37,744 nt of DNA. Source: Marinifilaceae bacterium (lineage in GTDB: Bacteria > Bacteroidota > Bacteroidia > Bacteroidales > Marinifilaceae). Where the stretch lies: NCBI GenBank assembly GCA_016744515.1, contig JADGEF010000022.1, positions 1-37,744 on the forward strand, written 5' to 3'. Both the position numbers and the translations under genes were made by a program. The notes under the pieces were generated by a model. The model did no database searches, was not told where the DNA came from, and was given only the letters and a program-made list of their open reading frames with translations. Positions 1 through 10,890 of the stretch are shown one piece after another. The stretch's first letter is position 1. Each line of letters begins with the position of its first letter.

Positions 1-39
1 TTTTTTGCTCAAGCGGGGGAGAAATGTAGGAAATTACCT

Positions 40-75
40 ATAGCTACAAATATGACGCAGCTCTGCTGCTTGATT
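40..75. repeat. Possible copy of an interspersed Bacteroidota repeat at the left edge
   Basis: Positions 1-399 contain no gene that can be supported. Within them, the stretch with AGCTACAAATATGACGCAGC followed by TCT and GCTGC forms a 5-bp stem (57-61 with 65-69) closed by the three-base loop TCT. From memory, the words around it resemble an interspersed element found between genes in several Bacteroidota. On the minus strand a frame stays open from about 215 down to 41 but has no start codon. A TAtcTTTA box at 345-352 is a weak -7 candidate for the TPR gene. Confidence 0.35.
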
Positions 76-399
76 TATTGCAGTATCAGTTTTAAATGCA
101 TTTGCCCTGAATAAAAGTGTGAGTTTGCCCTGTTTGTTTTTAGAATTTATTATCGATGAAAAAGGAAGCGTAGTAAGGCAAATTTTAAACAGCTTCTTAG
201 TCTTTCCTTTGTTTAAAAATTATCTGAATCTCAAAACAATTATTCATAATTGAGCAATTTCTACGATCTTATGACGTTCTTAAAATAAGGATAATATTTT
301 GTGTTAAAACCGTATTTTTCTATCAGAGCTACTATCAGTTTTAGTATCTTTAAGCACATTTTTTAAAGCTAATTTCAATCTCATATGATATTTGACAAT

Positions 400-3300
400 A
401 TGCGCCTTAGATTTATACTTCCCATCATTTTTATATTCATATTAAGTTTCTCTTTTAAAAGTTCACAGGCACAAAGCAATGTGTCTGGTCAGGGGTATTC
501 TGATAACTGGACAAAGGGACATGAATTGTTCAAACGTAAAGATTTTGGAGGTGCTAGATACTGTTTCCAAATCGTAGCCGAGAATGAGAAAGATTTCTCT
601 GAAAAAAAGATTGAATCAGAATTTTATTTGGCTTACTGTGCAATGGAACTTTCTCGCCCAGAGGCAGAGAAAAAAATGTTGCGTTTTTTGGATCGGTACC
701 CAGGTAGCTCACACGTGCATGATGCGTATTTTCAACTAGCAAGGCAAAAGTATAAACAAAAAAAGTACAAGAAGGCTATAGGATGGTTAGATAGAACAGA
801 TGCTTATCAGGTTGAAAAGGATTATGAAGATGAATACTTATTTATAAAGGCTTATTCATATTTCAAAACAAATGATCTTGATCAAGCCGGAAAATATTTT
901 TTCGATCTTATCGATAAAAAGGGCGAATATCAATTGTCTGCCAATTACTACTATGCACATATTGCCTATGAAAAAGGAAATTATCAAACAGCATTTAATG
1001 CTTTTAATAAGCTTGGTGATGACGATAGATATTCACCATTGATTCCATATTACATTACTCAAATATATTATTTACAAGGAAAATACGATAAACTACTTGA
1101 ATATGCGCCAGACCTACTCGAAGAAGATGGTGTTGAAAGAGTTTCGGAAATTGCTAAAATGATTGGCTTGGCTTACTACAATCAAAAGGATTATTCAAGT
1201 GCTATTCCATACTTAAGCCAAAATAAGAACAAGTTGAATAGTAAAGAAACTTTTGCGTTAGCCTTCTCATATTATCAAGAAGAAGATTATAAGAATGCTA
1301 GCCTGTTATTCCCTAAAGTGAAAGGAGATGATGATGCTATTTCTCAAATATCAAATTATAATTTGGCTGATTGTTATTTGAAATTAGACGAGAAGGAAAA
1401 AGCAAAGAACGCTTTTAAAAAGGCTTCAGAAACAGATGCCGACGAGTCATTAAAGAAAAGTGCATTATTCAACTACGCTAAGATAAGTTACGAGTTATCT
1501 TATACGGAAGTAAACGAAACGATTAGTGCTTTCGATGATTACCTAGCTCTTTATCCTAATTCAGATGAAAATGATGAGGCTTATGACTTTTTAGGGAACG
1601 TTTATATGAGCACAAAGAGTTATGAGCAAGCTTTGATTTCAATGGATAAGATTCTTAAAAAATCGCCACGTATTAAAGAAGCATACCAACGCGTTGCTTA
1701 TTTTTATGCATTGGAATTATTCAAGAATTCAAAGTACGAGGAATCACTTCAATATCTTAATAAGTCATTAATTTATAAGAATTATGATAGAGATATTGCG
1801 GCCGATTGTTTGTATTGGAAAGCTGAAGCCTATTACAGAGCAAATGATTTTATCGTTGCCATCAAAAATTATCAAGAATTTATACAAACACCAGGTGTAG
1901 GTAATTCTAAGTACTTTTATAATGCTTATTACAATCTAGGGTATTGCGAGTTCGAGTTAGATTCTTATTCCAAAGCAATTAAATGGTTCCGTAAATATGA
2001 ACAATTAAAGGATGGTGAATCGTCAGAATATTTGACTGATGTGATAAATCGAATTGGTGATTGTTATTTCTTAGATCGAAATTACGATAAGGCATCAGAA
2101 TATTACTCTAAAGCAGTTGAAGCAAATAATTGGTCAACCGATTATGCAGTGTATCAAAATGCTTTGTCGAAAGGTTTGATTGGTCAAGTGAATAAGAAGA
2201 TTACACTTTTAAAGAACTTTTCTAATAAATTTCCTAAGTCAGATTATAAGGATGATGCACTGTTCGAATTAGCTAAAGCTAGAATTAAAAAAGGAGATGA
2301 GAGTGAAGCTTTGTCAATTTATAATAAGCTGATATCAGAATATCCACAGAGCGAATATATTGCCAAAACCTTATTGCAGTTAGGCCAACTGAATTACAAT
2401 AAGAAGAGTTATCCAGAGGCAATAAATAACTATAAGCAGGTTATTTTAGACTATCCGGATAGTAGCGAATCGAAAAGTGCTCTAATGGGAATGAAGAATA
2501 TCTATATCGACATGAATGATGTGCAATCGTATTTTGCGTTTGCAGAATCATTAGGAAGAGGCGTTGCAGTTGAATCTTCAGAGAAGGATTCTCTAACCTA
2601 TTTATCTGCCGAACGCTTATATATGGATGGTCAAAATGAAAAATCGACTCAAGCATTTGCAGCTTATCTCGAAGCGTTTCCTAATGGTATGTTTCGAATA
2701 AATGCTGCCTACTATCAAGGTGAATCGGCTTTTAATCATGAAGATTATGCTGAAGCTTTAAATGCGTTTAAGAAAGTATTGGAAACAGAGGATAATCTGT
2801 TCATAGAAAAAGCCTTATTAGGCGTGTCTCAAATCTATTTTAAAGATGAGGATTACACAAAAGCGAAGAAATATTTTCAGTTACTTAAGCAGAAGTCTGA
2901 AATTGAAGAGAGTAAACTAACAGCTGATTGGGGTTTGTTCAGGTGTAATTATGAATTGAAAAACTACTCAGATTTGATAAAAGGATCAAAAGAACTGCTG
3001 CTTTCTTCAAAAACTAGAGAGCGGGGGAGAAAAGAGATTTTATATAAGCGTGCTAAAGCTTATTTAGTCCTGGGGAACGATGTGTTGGCTAAAAAGGATT
3101 TAGCCATATTGGCTAAGGAAGTTCAATCTGCTGAAGGAGCAGAATCTCGATTCTTGTTGGCAGATTTATTTTATAGAACTCACAAGCTAGTTGATGCCGA
3201 AAAAACAGTAAATGAGTTTATTGAAATGAATTCGCCTTACCATTATTGGTTGGGAAAAAGCTTTCTTTTACTTTCAGATATTTTTATCGATAAAAAGGAT

Positions 3301-3585
3301 GTCTTCCAAGCACGTTACACTTTACAAAGTGTGATTGATAATTACGCAACAAAGGATGATGGAATCATTGATGCTGCTAAGCTAAAATTAGAACCTATTC
3401 TAGAAGATGATAAGATAAAGGAGAAGAACTCGAAGAAAGCAACAGTAATAAATTCACAAAAGAAGGCTGAAACAAAGCCAACGCATAAAGGACTTGAAAA
3501 GAAGAAACAAATTAAGGCAGATTCTTTAACTAAAAATGATGCAAAATCAATGTTGAACGAAATGCTTGGTGAATTTGATGATTAA
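400..3585 (+). CDS. Large periplasmic TPR-repeat protein
   Basis: The protein has 1061 residues from the ATG at 400. The upstream in-frame ATG at 385 would add five residues (MIFDN) in front of an otherwise ideal signal peptide (basic MRLR, then a hydrophobic run of Ile, Phe and Leu, then SSQAQ), so 400 is preferred. Almost all of the mature chain is tetratricopeptide-like helical hairpins, with recurring patterns such as Y-x-x-A-I-x-x-Y/F and D-x-A-x-x-x-L-A; I estimate more than twenty repeats. The last 60 residues are Lys-rich and low in complexity. TPR solenoids bind other proteins, and export suggests a periplasmic or outer-membrane-associated scaffold. The next gene starts 44 bases downstream and encodes an outer-membrane barrel, so the two probably form an operon and act together. 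The partner and exact role are unknown; I do not recognise a named family. Confidence 0.9.
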   Translation: MRLRFILPIIFIFILSFSFKSSQAQSNVSGQGYSDNWTKGHELFKRKDFGGARYCFQIVAENEKDFSEKKIESEFYLAYCAMELSRPEAEKKMLRFLDRYPGSSHVHDAYFQLARQKYKQKKYKKAIGWLDRTDAYQVEKDYEDEYLFIKAYSYFKTNDLDQAGKYFFDLIDKKGEYQLSANYYYAHIAYEKGNYQTAFNAFNKLGDDDRYSPLIPYYITQIYYLQGKYDKLLEYAPDLLEEDGVERVSEIAKMIGLAYYNQKDYSSAIPYLSQNKNKLNSKETFALAFSYYQEEDYKNASLLFPKVKGDDDAISQISNYNLADCYLKLDEKEKAKNAFKKASETDADESLKKSALFNYAKISYELSYTEVNETISAFDDYLALYPNSDENDEAYDFLGNVYMSTKSYEQALISMDKILKKSPRIKEAYQRVAYFYALELFKNSKYEESLQYLNKSLIYKNYDRDIAADCLYWKAEAYYRANDFIVAIKNYQEFIQTPGVGNSKYFYNAYYNLGYCEFELDSYSKAIKWFRKYEQLKDGESSEYLTDVINRIGDCYFLDRNYDKASEYYSKAVEANNWSTDYAVYQNALSKGLIGQVNKKITLLKNFSNKFPKSDYKDDALFELAKARIKKGDESEALSIYNKLISEYPQSEYIAKTLLQLGQLNYNKKSYPEAINNYKQVILDYPDSSESKSALMGMKNIYIDMNDVQSYFAFAESLGRGVAVESSEKDSLTYLSAERLYMDGQNEKSTQAFAAYLEAFPNGMFRINAAYYQGESAFNHEDYAEALNAFKKVLETEDNLFIEKALLGVSQIYFKDEDYTKAKKYFQLLKQKSEIEESKLTADWGLFRCNYELKNYSDLIKGSKELLLSSKTRERGRKEILYKRAKAYLVLGNDVLAKKDLAILAKEVQSAEGAESRFLLADLFYRTHKLVDAEKTVNEFIEMNSPYHYWLGKSFLLLSDIFIDKKDVFQARYTLQSVIDNYATKDDGIIDAAKLKLEPILEDDKIKEKNSKKATVINSQKKAETKPTHKGLEKKKQIKADSLTKNDAKSMLNEMLGEFDD

Positions 3586-3629
3586 AACATTTGTATAGAA
3601 AGAAACAAGAAAAGAAAATACACAAACAT

Positions 3630-5339
3630 ATGAGAATGAAATCAATTTTGCTGACAGGAGTATTTGCAGTAATGTGCCTGTTTGGACATGCTCAAGAACA
3701 AAGAGATTTAAAAAAGGAAGTAAAAGTAAGAACCAACTTTAAGCCTAAGATAAAGAAGGCAAAGCGCATTGGCGAAATGCCAAATGTTGCTGATACATTA
3801 TCTTTTAAGAAGCGGTTTGATTATTCGATAAGAAGTAAATCTTTGAATGTGAGTTTTAAGCCAGGTTCAATTAATGCGGCTAAAATAACAAATACCCCAT
3901 TGAAAAAGATTCATGGGCATTCCTTTGATTTGGCAGCCGGAAATTATGCGACTTTATTTGCTGACTACCGCTATGATAATTTGAATTCGAAAAATACAGA
4001 TTTTGGTCTTCATCTTCAACACTATTCTAGTAACGGGAAGCTAGAGTTGGAGAATGGAAGTAAAGTAAAGCCTGATTGGAATGAATTCTTAGCAGAGGTT
4101 TATGGCAATCATTATTTGAATGATGCAAAATTGAGCTCTCGAATTTTCTTCAAGCATAAGTCTTTCAACTATTATGGATCTCCTTTATCTGATGATATTC
4201 TTGGGAAGAGTGATATTTTCGATTACGATAATCAAAGATATAACCATGTTGGCGTAGATGCAAGCTATGAAACCCTGAAAAAAGATGCAAACGGATTGAC
4301 TTATAAACTTGGTGTTGAGCTTGAGTACTTCACCGATAAATATAATCTTAGTGAGATCGACTTGGGAGTAAATGGAATTGCCGAATTAAAAACTGGCGAT
4401 GGTTTGTGGTCTTTAGGGAGTTCGTTGAATTCCATCCAAACGAACAATTTTGCTTATTGGAATTCTCATTTGCAGTATCATGATGTAAATTCTACACTAT
4501 GGGTTGTGAATCCATCTTACAGTTTAACTGTAGGTAATTTTAATATGAGACTTGGAGTAAAAGCACAAAGTATTTTAGGTAACGACTCTGAATTTAAGCT
4601 TTACCCTGATGTGAAATTCAATTTTGCATTGGTTGACCAAGTTTTGGATATGTTTGCAGGATTAGATGGGAATCTAGATCTTAATACAATGAGATCAATT
4701 TCAAACTCTAATCCATTTGTTCATTCAGGACTTGATGTTGCAAATACAAGTACGAATTATAGAATATATGGCGGTTTAAAAACGAGAATATCTTCTCAAT
4801 CGCATGCTTTGTTATCTGTAGAATATGCAGACATAGATGATCAATATTTTTTCTCAATGGCCAATAAGGCATTATCGGAAGATGGACCTCTAAGTCAAAC
4901 ACACTACACTAATAAGTACGCCGTTGTTTATGATGATTTATCTAAATTAAGCTTAACAGGTGAAGTCGATTTGCAGGTTAATAAAGAGCTTAATCTTTAT
5001 GCCTTGGCAAAATACACACATTATTCGTTAGATGGCTTAGAGGAGGCTTGGAATATGCCAAATTTCGAGATGGAGACTAAAGCTAATTACCAATTTACTG
5101 ATCAGTGGTTGTTTAATGCACGTTTGTTATTCGTGGGTGAGAGAAATATTATGACAGATGGTAAGCTTGCTAAACTAGATGCTATTGCTGATATGGGACT
5201 TGGAGCAGAATACAAATGGAATGACATTTTATCAGTTTATGCTAATGTGAATAATATTTTCGATGCAGAATCATATCTATGGTATGGGTATCCAAGTCAA
5301 GGAATTAATGGAACGATTGGTCTTAAATTAATATTCTAA
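3630..5339 (+). CDS. Outer-membrane beta-barrel protein, TonB-receptor-like without plug
   Basis: The protein has 569 residues. The frame is open upstream to a TTG at 3591, but that reading puts 13 charged residues before the signal peptide, so the ATG at 3630 (MRMKSILLTGVFAVMCLFGHAQ) is preferred. After cleavage comes a basic segment of about 80 residues (VKVRTNFKPKIKKAKRIGEM) and then a long series of alternating hydrophobic strands with aromatic girdles. It ends in GTIGLKLIF, a C-terminal Phe signature read by the BAM machinery. There is no plug domain, so this is probably not an active TonB-dependent transporter. The region NVNNIFDAESYLWYGYPSQG resembles the last strands of TonB receptors. 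It is paired with the TPR protein upstream and followed by a strong terminator. The substrate is unknown. Confidence 0.85.
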   Translation: MRMKSILLTGVFAVMCLFGHAQEQRDLKKEVKVRTNFKPKIKKAKRIGEMPNVADTLSFKKRFDYSIRSKSLNVSFKPGSINAAKITNTPLKKIHGHSFDLAAGNYATLFADYRYDNLNSKNTDFGLHLQHYSSNGKLELENGSKVKPDWNEFLAEVYGNHYLNDAKLSSRIFFKHKSFNYYGSPLSDDILGKSDIFDYDNQRYNHVGVDASYETLKKDANGLTYKLGVELEYFTDKYNLSEIDLGVNGIAELKTGDGLWSLGSSLNSIQTNNFAYWNSHLQYHDVNSTLWVVNPSYSLTVGNFNMRLGVKAQSILGNDSEFKLYPDVKFNFALVDQVLDMFAGLDGNLDLNTMRSISNSNPFVHSGLDVANTSTNYRIYGGLKTRISSQSHALLSVEYADIDDQYFFSMANKALSEDGPLSQTHYTNKYAVVYDDLSKLSLTGEVDLQVNKELNLYALAKYTHYSLDGLEEAWNMPNFEMETKANYQFTDQWLFNARLLFVGERNIMTDGKLAKLDAIADMGLGAEYKWNDILSVYANVNNIFDAESYLWYGYPSQGINGTIGLKLIF

Positions 5340-5415
5340 TCCGTATAAATAAATCTAATTCACATTGATGTTTTGAACTGATTTGTTGGTGAGATATATG
5401 ATCTAATATAGGAAT

Positions 5416-5464
5416 GGTTTGAGTTGAAAATCTCTATTGAGATTAAAACTTGAACCCTTTTTTT
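5416..5464 (+). terminator. Rho-independent terminator of the TPR/barrel operon
   Basis: GGTTTGAGTT (5416-5425) pairs fully with AACTTGAACC (5447-5456), counting two G-U pairs. An inner perfect 6-bp stem AATCTC/GAGATT has a TATT loop. A run of seven T follows at 5458-5464. Confidence 0.85.
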
Positions 5465-5547
5465 ATGCCCAATAAATTTCTCGTAAAAATCTCCATTTCC
5501 TCTTACTTTTTTCTTGTGAAATGATGAGTGAAATTGATCATTTTTAT

Positions 5548-5555
5548 TATCTTTG
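5548..5555 (+). promoter_or_regulatory. Candidate -7 box upstream of gyrB
   Basis: TATCTTTG matches the Bacteroidota -7 consensus TAnnTTTG. No good -33 TTTG is found 19-21 bases upstream, and the box lies about 210 bases before the gyrB start, so the assignment is weak. The rest of 5465-5765 is AT-rich and shows no gene. Confidence 0.35.
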
Positions 5556-5710
5556 TTTATCTCGATAGAATTTAGCTTTGGTTATTGTAATGTGTTGATT
5601 AATAGAAAAGTCAACCATTTTTGATTTGAGTAATCAATTTCATTGTGACCTAATTTAATTTGAGATTAAACACCGAATGTTTAGAATCTGTAATAGGGAT
5701 TCTTTTTTTT

Positions 5711-5732
5711 TGAAAAAGAATGTTCTTTTTCA
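5711..5732. promoter_or_regulatory. Inverted repeat in the gyrB leader
   Basis: TGAAAAAGAA and TTCTTTTTCA are perfect 10-base arms separated by TG. The centre lies about 44 bases before the gyrB ATG, directly after a T-run. It could be a dyad operator or an RNA hairpin in the leader. No function can be assigned. Confidence 0.5.
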
Positions 5733-5765
5733 GACTTCTTCAAAATAATACTAAAGATCTGATAA

Positions 5766-7727
<1,962 letters not shown>

Positions 7728-7770
7728 TTTTGCATTTAGAATAAAGAATTCAATTTGAATTTATATAATG

Positions 7771-7801
7771 GCCCTTGTGATGTGTTCGCAAGGGCTTTTT
7801 T
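7771..7801 (+). terminator. gyrB terminator
   Basis: GCCCTTG (7771-7777) pairs perfectly with CAAGGGC (7789-7795) and is followed by six T. Confidence 0.9.
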
Positions 7802-7817
7802 ATTTTAAAGTATCAGT

Positions 7818-8390
7818 ATGAATAAAAATATATGTGTTTTTTGCTCATCGAGCGATTATTTGCCAGAGAAATATTACGAGGCTGCTAAGGAGTTGGGTGT
7901 CGTAATTGGTACTTCTGGTAATAATATAGTGTACGGAGGAACAAGTGTTGGTTTAATGCACGCATCTGCTTTTGCTACGAAGCAGTCTGGAGGAAAAGTG
8001 ATCGGTGTAATTCCTGAGTTGATTCAATCGAAAGGAATAGCTTCTGATTATGCCGATGAGCTAATTGTAACTGCAGATATGAAGGAACGAAAAGAAGTGA
8101 TTCGTGAAAAATCGGATGCTTTTATTGCTCTTCCAGGCAGCTTTGGAACTCTTGAGGAGATTATGGAAGTCATAACACTGAAACAACTAGGATATCATTC
8201 TAAAGCAATTGTTTTCGTTGATGTAGATGGTTTTTATTCAGCCTTAAAAGCACAATTCGATATGCAATATCAAGAAAAATTTGCCGATGAATCTTTTAGG
8301 GATATGTATGTTTTTGCTGAGAATGCCGAAGAGGCTTTAGACTATATTAATAAGTATTCGGTGGCAAAACAGCCTGCAAAGTGGGATTGA
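7818..8390 (+). CDS. LOG-family nucleotide phosphoribohydrolase
   Basis: This is a 190-residue Rossmann-like protein of the LOG/TIGR00730 family, cytosolic. Characterised members cleave the N-glycosidic bond of (cytokinin) nucleoside 5'-monophosphates, releasing base and ribose 5-phosphate. The family signatures are CVFCSSSDYLPEKYYEAA at the start, YGGTSVGLMHASAF near residue 40-53, and MKERKEVIREKSDAFIALPG leading into the phosphate-binding loop. That loop normally reads PGGxGTxxE; here it reads PGSFGTLEE, with Ser for the second Gly, while the catalytic Arg and Glu are kept. The gene begins 17 bases after the gyrB terminator and ends facing dapF. True substrates in bacteria are often ordinary nucleotides, so a cytokinin role should not be assumed. 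Confidence 0.85.
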   Translation: MNKNICVFCSSSDYLPEKYYEAAKELGVVIGTSGNNIVYGGTSVGLMHASAFATKQSGGKVIGVIPELIQSKGIASDYADELIVTADMKERKEVIREKSDAFIALPGSFGTLEEIMEVITLKQLGYHSKAIVFVDVDGFYSALKAQFDMQYQEKFADESFRDMYVFAENAEEALDYINKYSVAKQPAKWD

Positions 8391-8413
8391 TGTTATCTTA
8401 TAGATATATAAGA

Positions 8414-8451
8414 AAGACGAGCCTCCAATTTTATTATTGAAGACTCGTCTT
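8414..8451. terminator. Shared terminator between convergent LOG gene and dapF
   Basis: AAGACGAG (8414-8421) and CTCGTCTT (8444-8451) form a perfect 8-bp stem with a loop of about 22 bases that is partly self-paired. It lies between two converging genes and can serve both strands, although the T-runs are short. Confidence 0.65.
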
Positions 8452-8467
8452 ATTTGCTAGTAATATT

Positions 8468-9259
8468 TTAGATATCAATATTGCCATTGAACACAAATAT
8501 TGCGGGTCCTTTCAGCCAGATGTTCTCAAATTTATCTGCTCCTTTATGATCGAAATAGACTTCTAAGTTTCCACCTAGGGTTTTTACATAAAAGTGATTG
8601 CTTTCGGTTTTGAATTGATTTTTAGCCGAAATGCATGAAGCTACAACACCTGTACCACACGAATATGTTTCATCTTCTACGCCACGTTCATATGTGCTGA
8701 CTTGAATCTGATTCTGGTTTCCAGAAATGAAGTTTACATTGGTGCCAACTTCATTGAAGCGTTGATTATAACGAATAGCTTTCCCTTGAGTGTAGGTGTC
8801 AAAGTTTTCGTGGTTTTCTATAAATTTTGTGTAATGAGGAGAACCTGTGTTTAAGTAATAGAAATCTTCACCAGTCTCAATTTCAGAAACATTCTGCATC
8901 TGAAGACTTACTATAAGCTGATCATTTGGAAAGCTGATATTGGCAGAGTGCTCTCCATCTACAGCTATAAAATGTGCTTTATCTTTTATGATATTTAGAT
9001 GATATGCAAAGGCAACAATACAACGCCCACCATTTCCACACATGCTTCCTTCTCTTCCATCAGAATTAAAATATCGCATTCTAAAATCAAATCCCTCTTC
9101 GTTTTCGAGTAGCATGAGCCCATCACAGCCAATACCAAAGCGTCTGTCGCATAATTTTTCAACAAGAGAACTGTTTTCAGATGGGAAATGTTTATCTCTA
9201 TTGTCAATTAGAATAAAGTCATTACCAGTACCTTGGTATTTTGAAAAACAAATTTGCAT
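8468..9259 (-). CDS. dapF: Diaminopimelate epimerase
   Basis: This 263-residue cytosolic enzyme converts LL-diaminopimelate to the meso form for lysine and peptidoglycan synthesis. It is PLP-independent and uses two cysteines as acid and base. Both are present: Cys74 in SMCGNGGRC and Cys201 in YSCGTGVVAS. Other family marks are KYQGTGNDFILIDN at the N-terminus, RFGIGCDGLML, MRYFNSDGREGSMCGNGG, and the substrate-contacting VGTNVNFI and YERGVEDET. It is divergent from the Deg protease gene, and its 3' end converges on the LOG gene. Nothing is missing compared with the family. Confidence 0.97.
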   Translation of the reverse strand: MQICFSKYQGTGNDFILIDNRDKHFPSENSSLVEKLCDRRFGIGCDGLMLLENEEGFDFRMRYFNSDGREGSMCGNGGRCIVAFAYHLNIIKDKAHFIAVDGEHSANISFPNDQLIVSLQMQNVSEIETGEDFYYLNTGSPHYTKFIENHENFDTYTQGKAIRYNQRFNEVGTNVNFISGNQNQIQVSTYERGVEDETYSCGTGVVASCISAKNQFKTESNHFYVKTLGGNLEVYFDHKGADKFENIWLKGPAIFVFNGNIDI

Positions 9260-9301
9260 TCTTATAATATGTTAATAAAAGTTAACAAGGAATAATAAAT
9301 T

Positions 9302-9379
9302 GCTCAAAAATGAGCTTATAATATTAATTTAAGGTCAAAAATAGTAATCCTGATTCAAAATACGTTTAATACAATCAGG
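9302..9379. promoter_or_regulatory. Two inverted repeats in the dapF/deg divergent spacer
   Basis: The 144-base divergent spacer holds GCTCA-AAAA-TGAGC (9302-9315) and a wider pair, CCTGATT (9347-9353) with AATCAGG (9373-9379). The wider pair encloses TACGTTTA, which is one base from the -7 consensus TAnnTTTG and points towards the protease gene. These could be operator half-sites; no regulator is identified. Confidence 0.4.
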
Positions 9380-9403
9380 AAAATATTAAAAGAGTTTTTA
9401 ATT

Positions 9404-10840
9404 ATGAATTTTAAAGTGTTTTTTGGAAGGTTACTTACAGCAATTATTGGAGGAATAATCGCTGTATCTATTTTTATTTATTTAGATGGAAGAAAGAATA
9501 AAGCAGATGAAATGTTTTCTTCTCCGGATTTGAAACTGACAAAATTAAGTGCGCATAATATTAAGTTGGTTGATTTGTCTTATGCGGCTGAGTCATCTGT
9601 TAAGTCAGTTGTTCATGTTAAGACACAGTATGGTGTTAAGCCTTCAGGCTCAGTTTATGATTTTTTCTTTGGAAATGGTTCTTCGTATCATTCACAACCT
9701 GCTCGAGGTGCAGGTTCTGGTGTGATTATTTCAGAAGACGGTTATATTGTAACCAATAATCATGTGGTAAGAAAATCAGATCGTATTGAGGTGGTTCTAC
9801 ATGATAAAAGATCATTTGAGGCTAAATTAATTGGTCAGGATGCTTCAACAGATTTAGCTTTATTGAAGATTGAAGGTGGTAGCTTTCCCAAAATGGATTT
9901 GGGAAATTCAGATAGTTTAAAGCTTGGTGAGTGGGTATTGGCAGTAGGAAATCCTTTCAATTTGACATCAACAGTTACAGCCGGAATTATAAGTGCTAAG
10001 TCAAGAAATATTGGCATTATGGGAGGAAGAATGAGTATTGAATCATTTTTGCAAACAGATGCTGCAGTGAATCCTGGTAATAGTGGTGGAGCTTTAGTTA
10101 ATTCTAAGGGGGAGTTAGTTGGAATTAATACGGCTATAGAATCAAGAACTGGATCGTATTCTGGATATTCTTTTGCTATCCCTGAGAGCATATTCAAGAA
10201 AATAATAGAAGATTTAAAGCAGTATGGTGAAGTGAAACGTGCTTTTCTAGGTGTGAGTATTCGAAATATTGATGCTGATTTAGCAAAGAGATTAAACCTA
10301 AATTCAATTTCAGGCGTTTATATAAATGGTGTGAATAAAAATGGAGCTGCTGATAAAGCAGGTATTCGTTCAGGTGATGTAATTATTGAAATCGATGATA
10401 AGAAAATCAATACGAGTTCAGAGTTACAAGAAAGAATAAGTCAGTATGCTCCAGGAAATAAAATAAATATTTTAATAAAAAGAAAGGGTAAAAAGAAACA
10501 TTTTGACCTAACTTTACGTAATATGATAGGTGGTACCCAACTGATTGAGGCTAGTCAGATCGATTTATTGGGTGCTAAATTTCAAAAGATATCAAAAAAA
10601 GATATGTATACTCAAGGAATTCGTTATGGAATACGAGTGAGTAAATTGGTTGATGGAAAATTGAAACGTGCAGGAATAAAAGAAGGATATATCATTATTA
10701 ATATCAATAATAAACCCGTTTCAAGTGAGGCTGATATTCGTAAGGTTTTAAGTGAGATAGAAGATGAGGGGGTGTTTGTTTCGGGTATTTACCCCAATGG
10801 AATACATAAATATTATGCTTTTTCGTTGAGGGGAGATTGA
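9404..10840 (+). CDS. Membrane-anchored Deg/HtrA serine protease with two PDZ domains
   Basis: This 478-residue protein is an S1C-family periplasmic quality-control protease. Residues 6-27 form an uncleaved transmembrane anchor. The trypsin-like domain carries the complete triad: His120 (VTNNHVV), Asp150 (STDLALLKI) and Ser227 (NPGNSGGALV). A first PDZ domain follows at roughly 285-375 (FLGVSIRNI, then AGIRSGDVIIEIDDKKI). A more divergent second PDZ lies at about 390-475 (AGIKEGYIIININNKPV). The layout corresponds to DegP/DegQ/DegS-type proteases that degrade or refold damaged envelope proteins. With a membrane anchor it resembles DegS, but the two PDZ domains match DegQ, so no symbol is given. 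It lies 111 bases before rpoD, which has its own promoter. Confidence 0.93.
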   Translation: MNFKVFFGRLLTAIIGGIIAVSIFIYLDGRKNKADEMFSSPDLKLTKLSAHNIKLVDLSYAAESSVKSVVHVKTQYGVKPSGSVYDFFFGNGSSYHSQPARGAGSGVIISEDGYIVTNNHVVRKSDRIEVVLHDKRSFEAKLIGQDASTDLALLKIEGGSFPKMDLGNSDSLKLGEWVLAVGNPFNLTSTVTAGIISAKSRNIGIMGGRMSIESFLQTDAAVNPGNSGGALVNSKGELVGINTAIESRTGSYSGYSFAIPESIFKKIIEDLKQYGEVKRAFLGVSIRNIDADLAKRLNLNSISGVYINGVNKNGAADKAGIRSGDVIIEIDDKKINTSSELQERISQYAPGNKINILIKRKGKKKHFDLTLRNMIGGTQLIEASQIDLLGAKFQKISKKDMYTQGIRYGIRVSKLVDGKLKRAGIKEGYIIININNKPVSSEADIRKVLSEIEDEGVFVSGIYPNGIHKYYAFSLRGD

Positions 10841-10890
10841 TAGACCCGAAACGGCAATTTAATAAATAATTAGAAAAAATGTGTGTCAAT

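Noticed and set aside
9042..9275. 77-codon plus-strand frame inside dapF
   Set aside because: It runs antisense to a complete dapF with both catalytic cysteines; there is no independent support.
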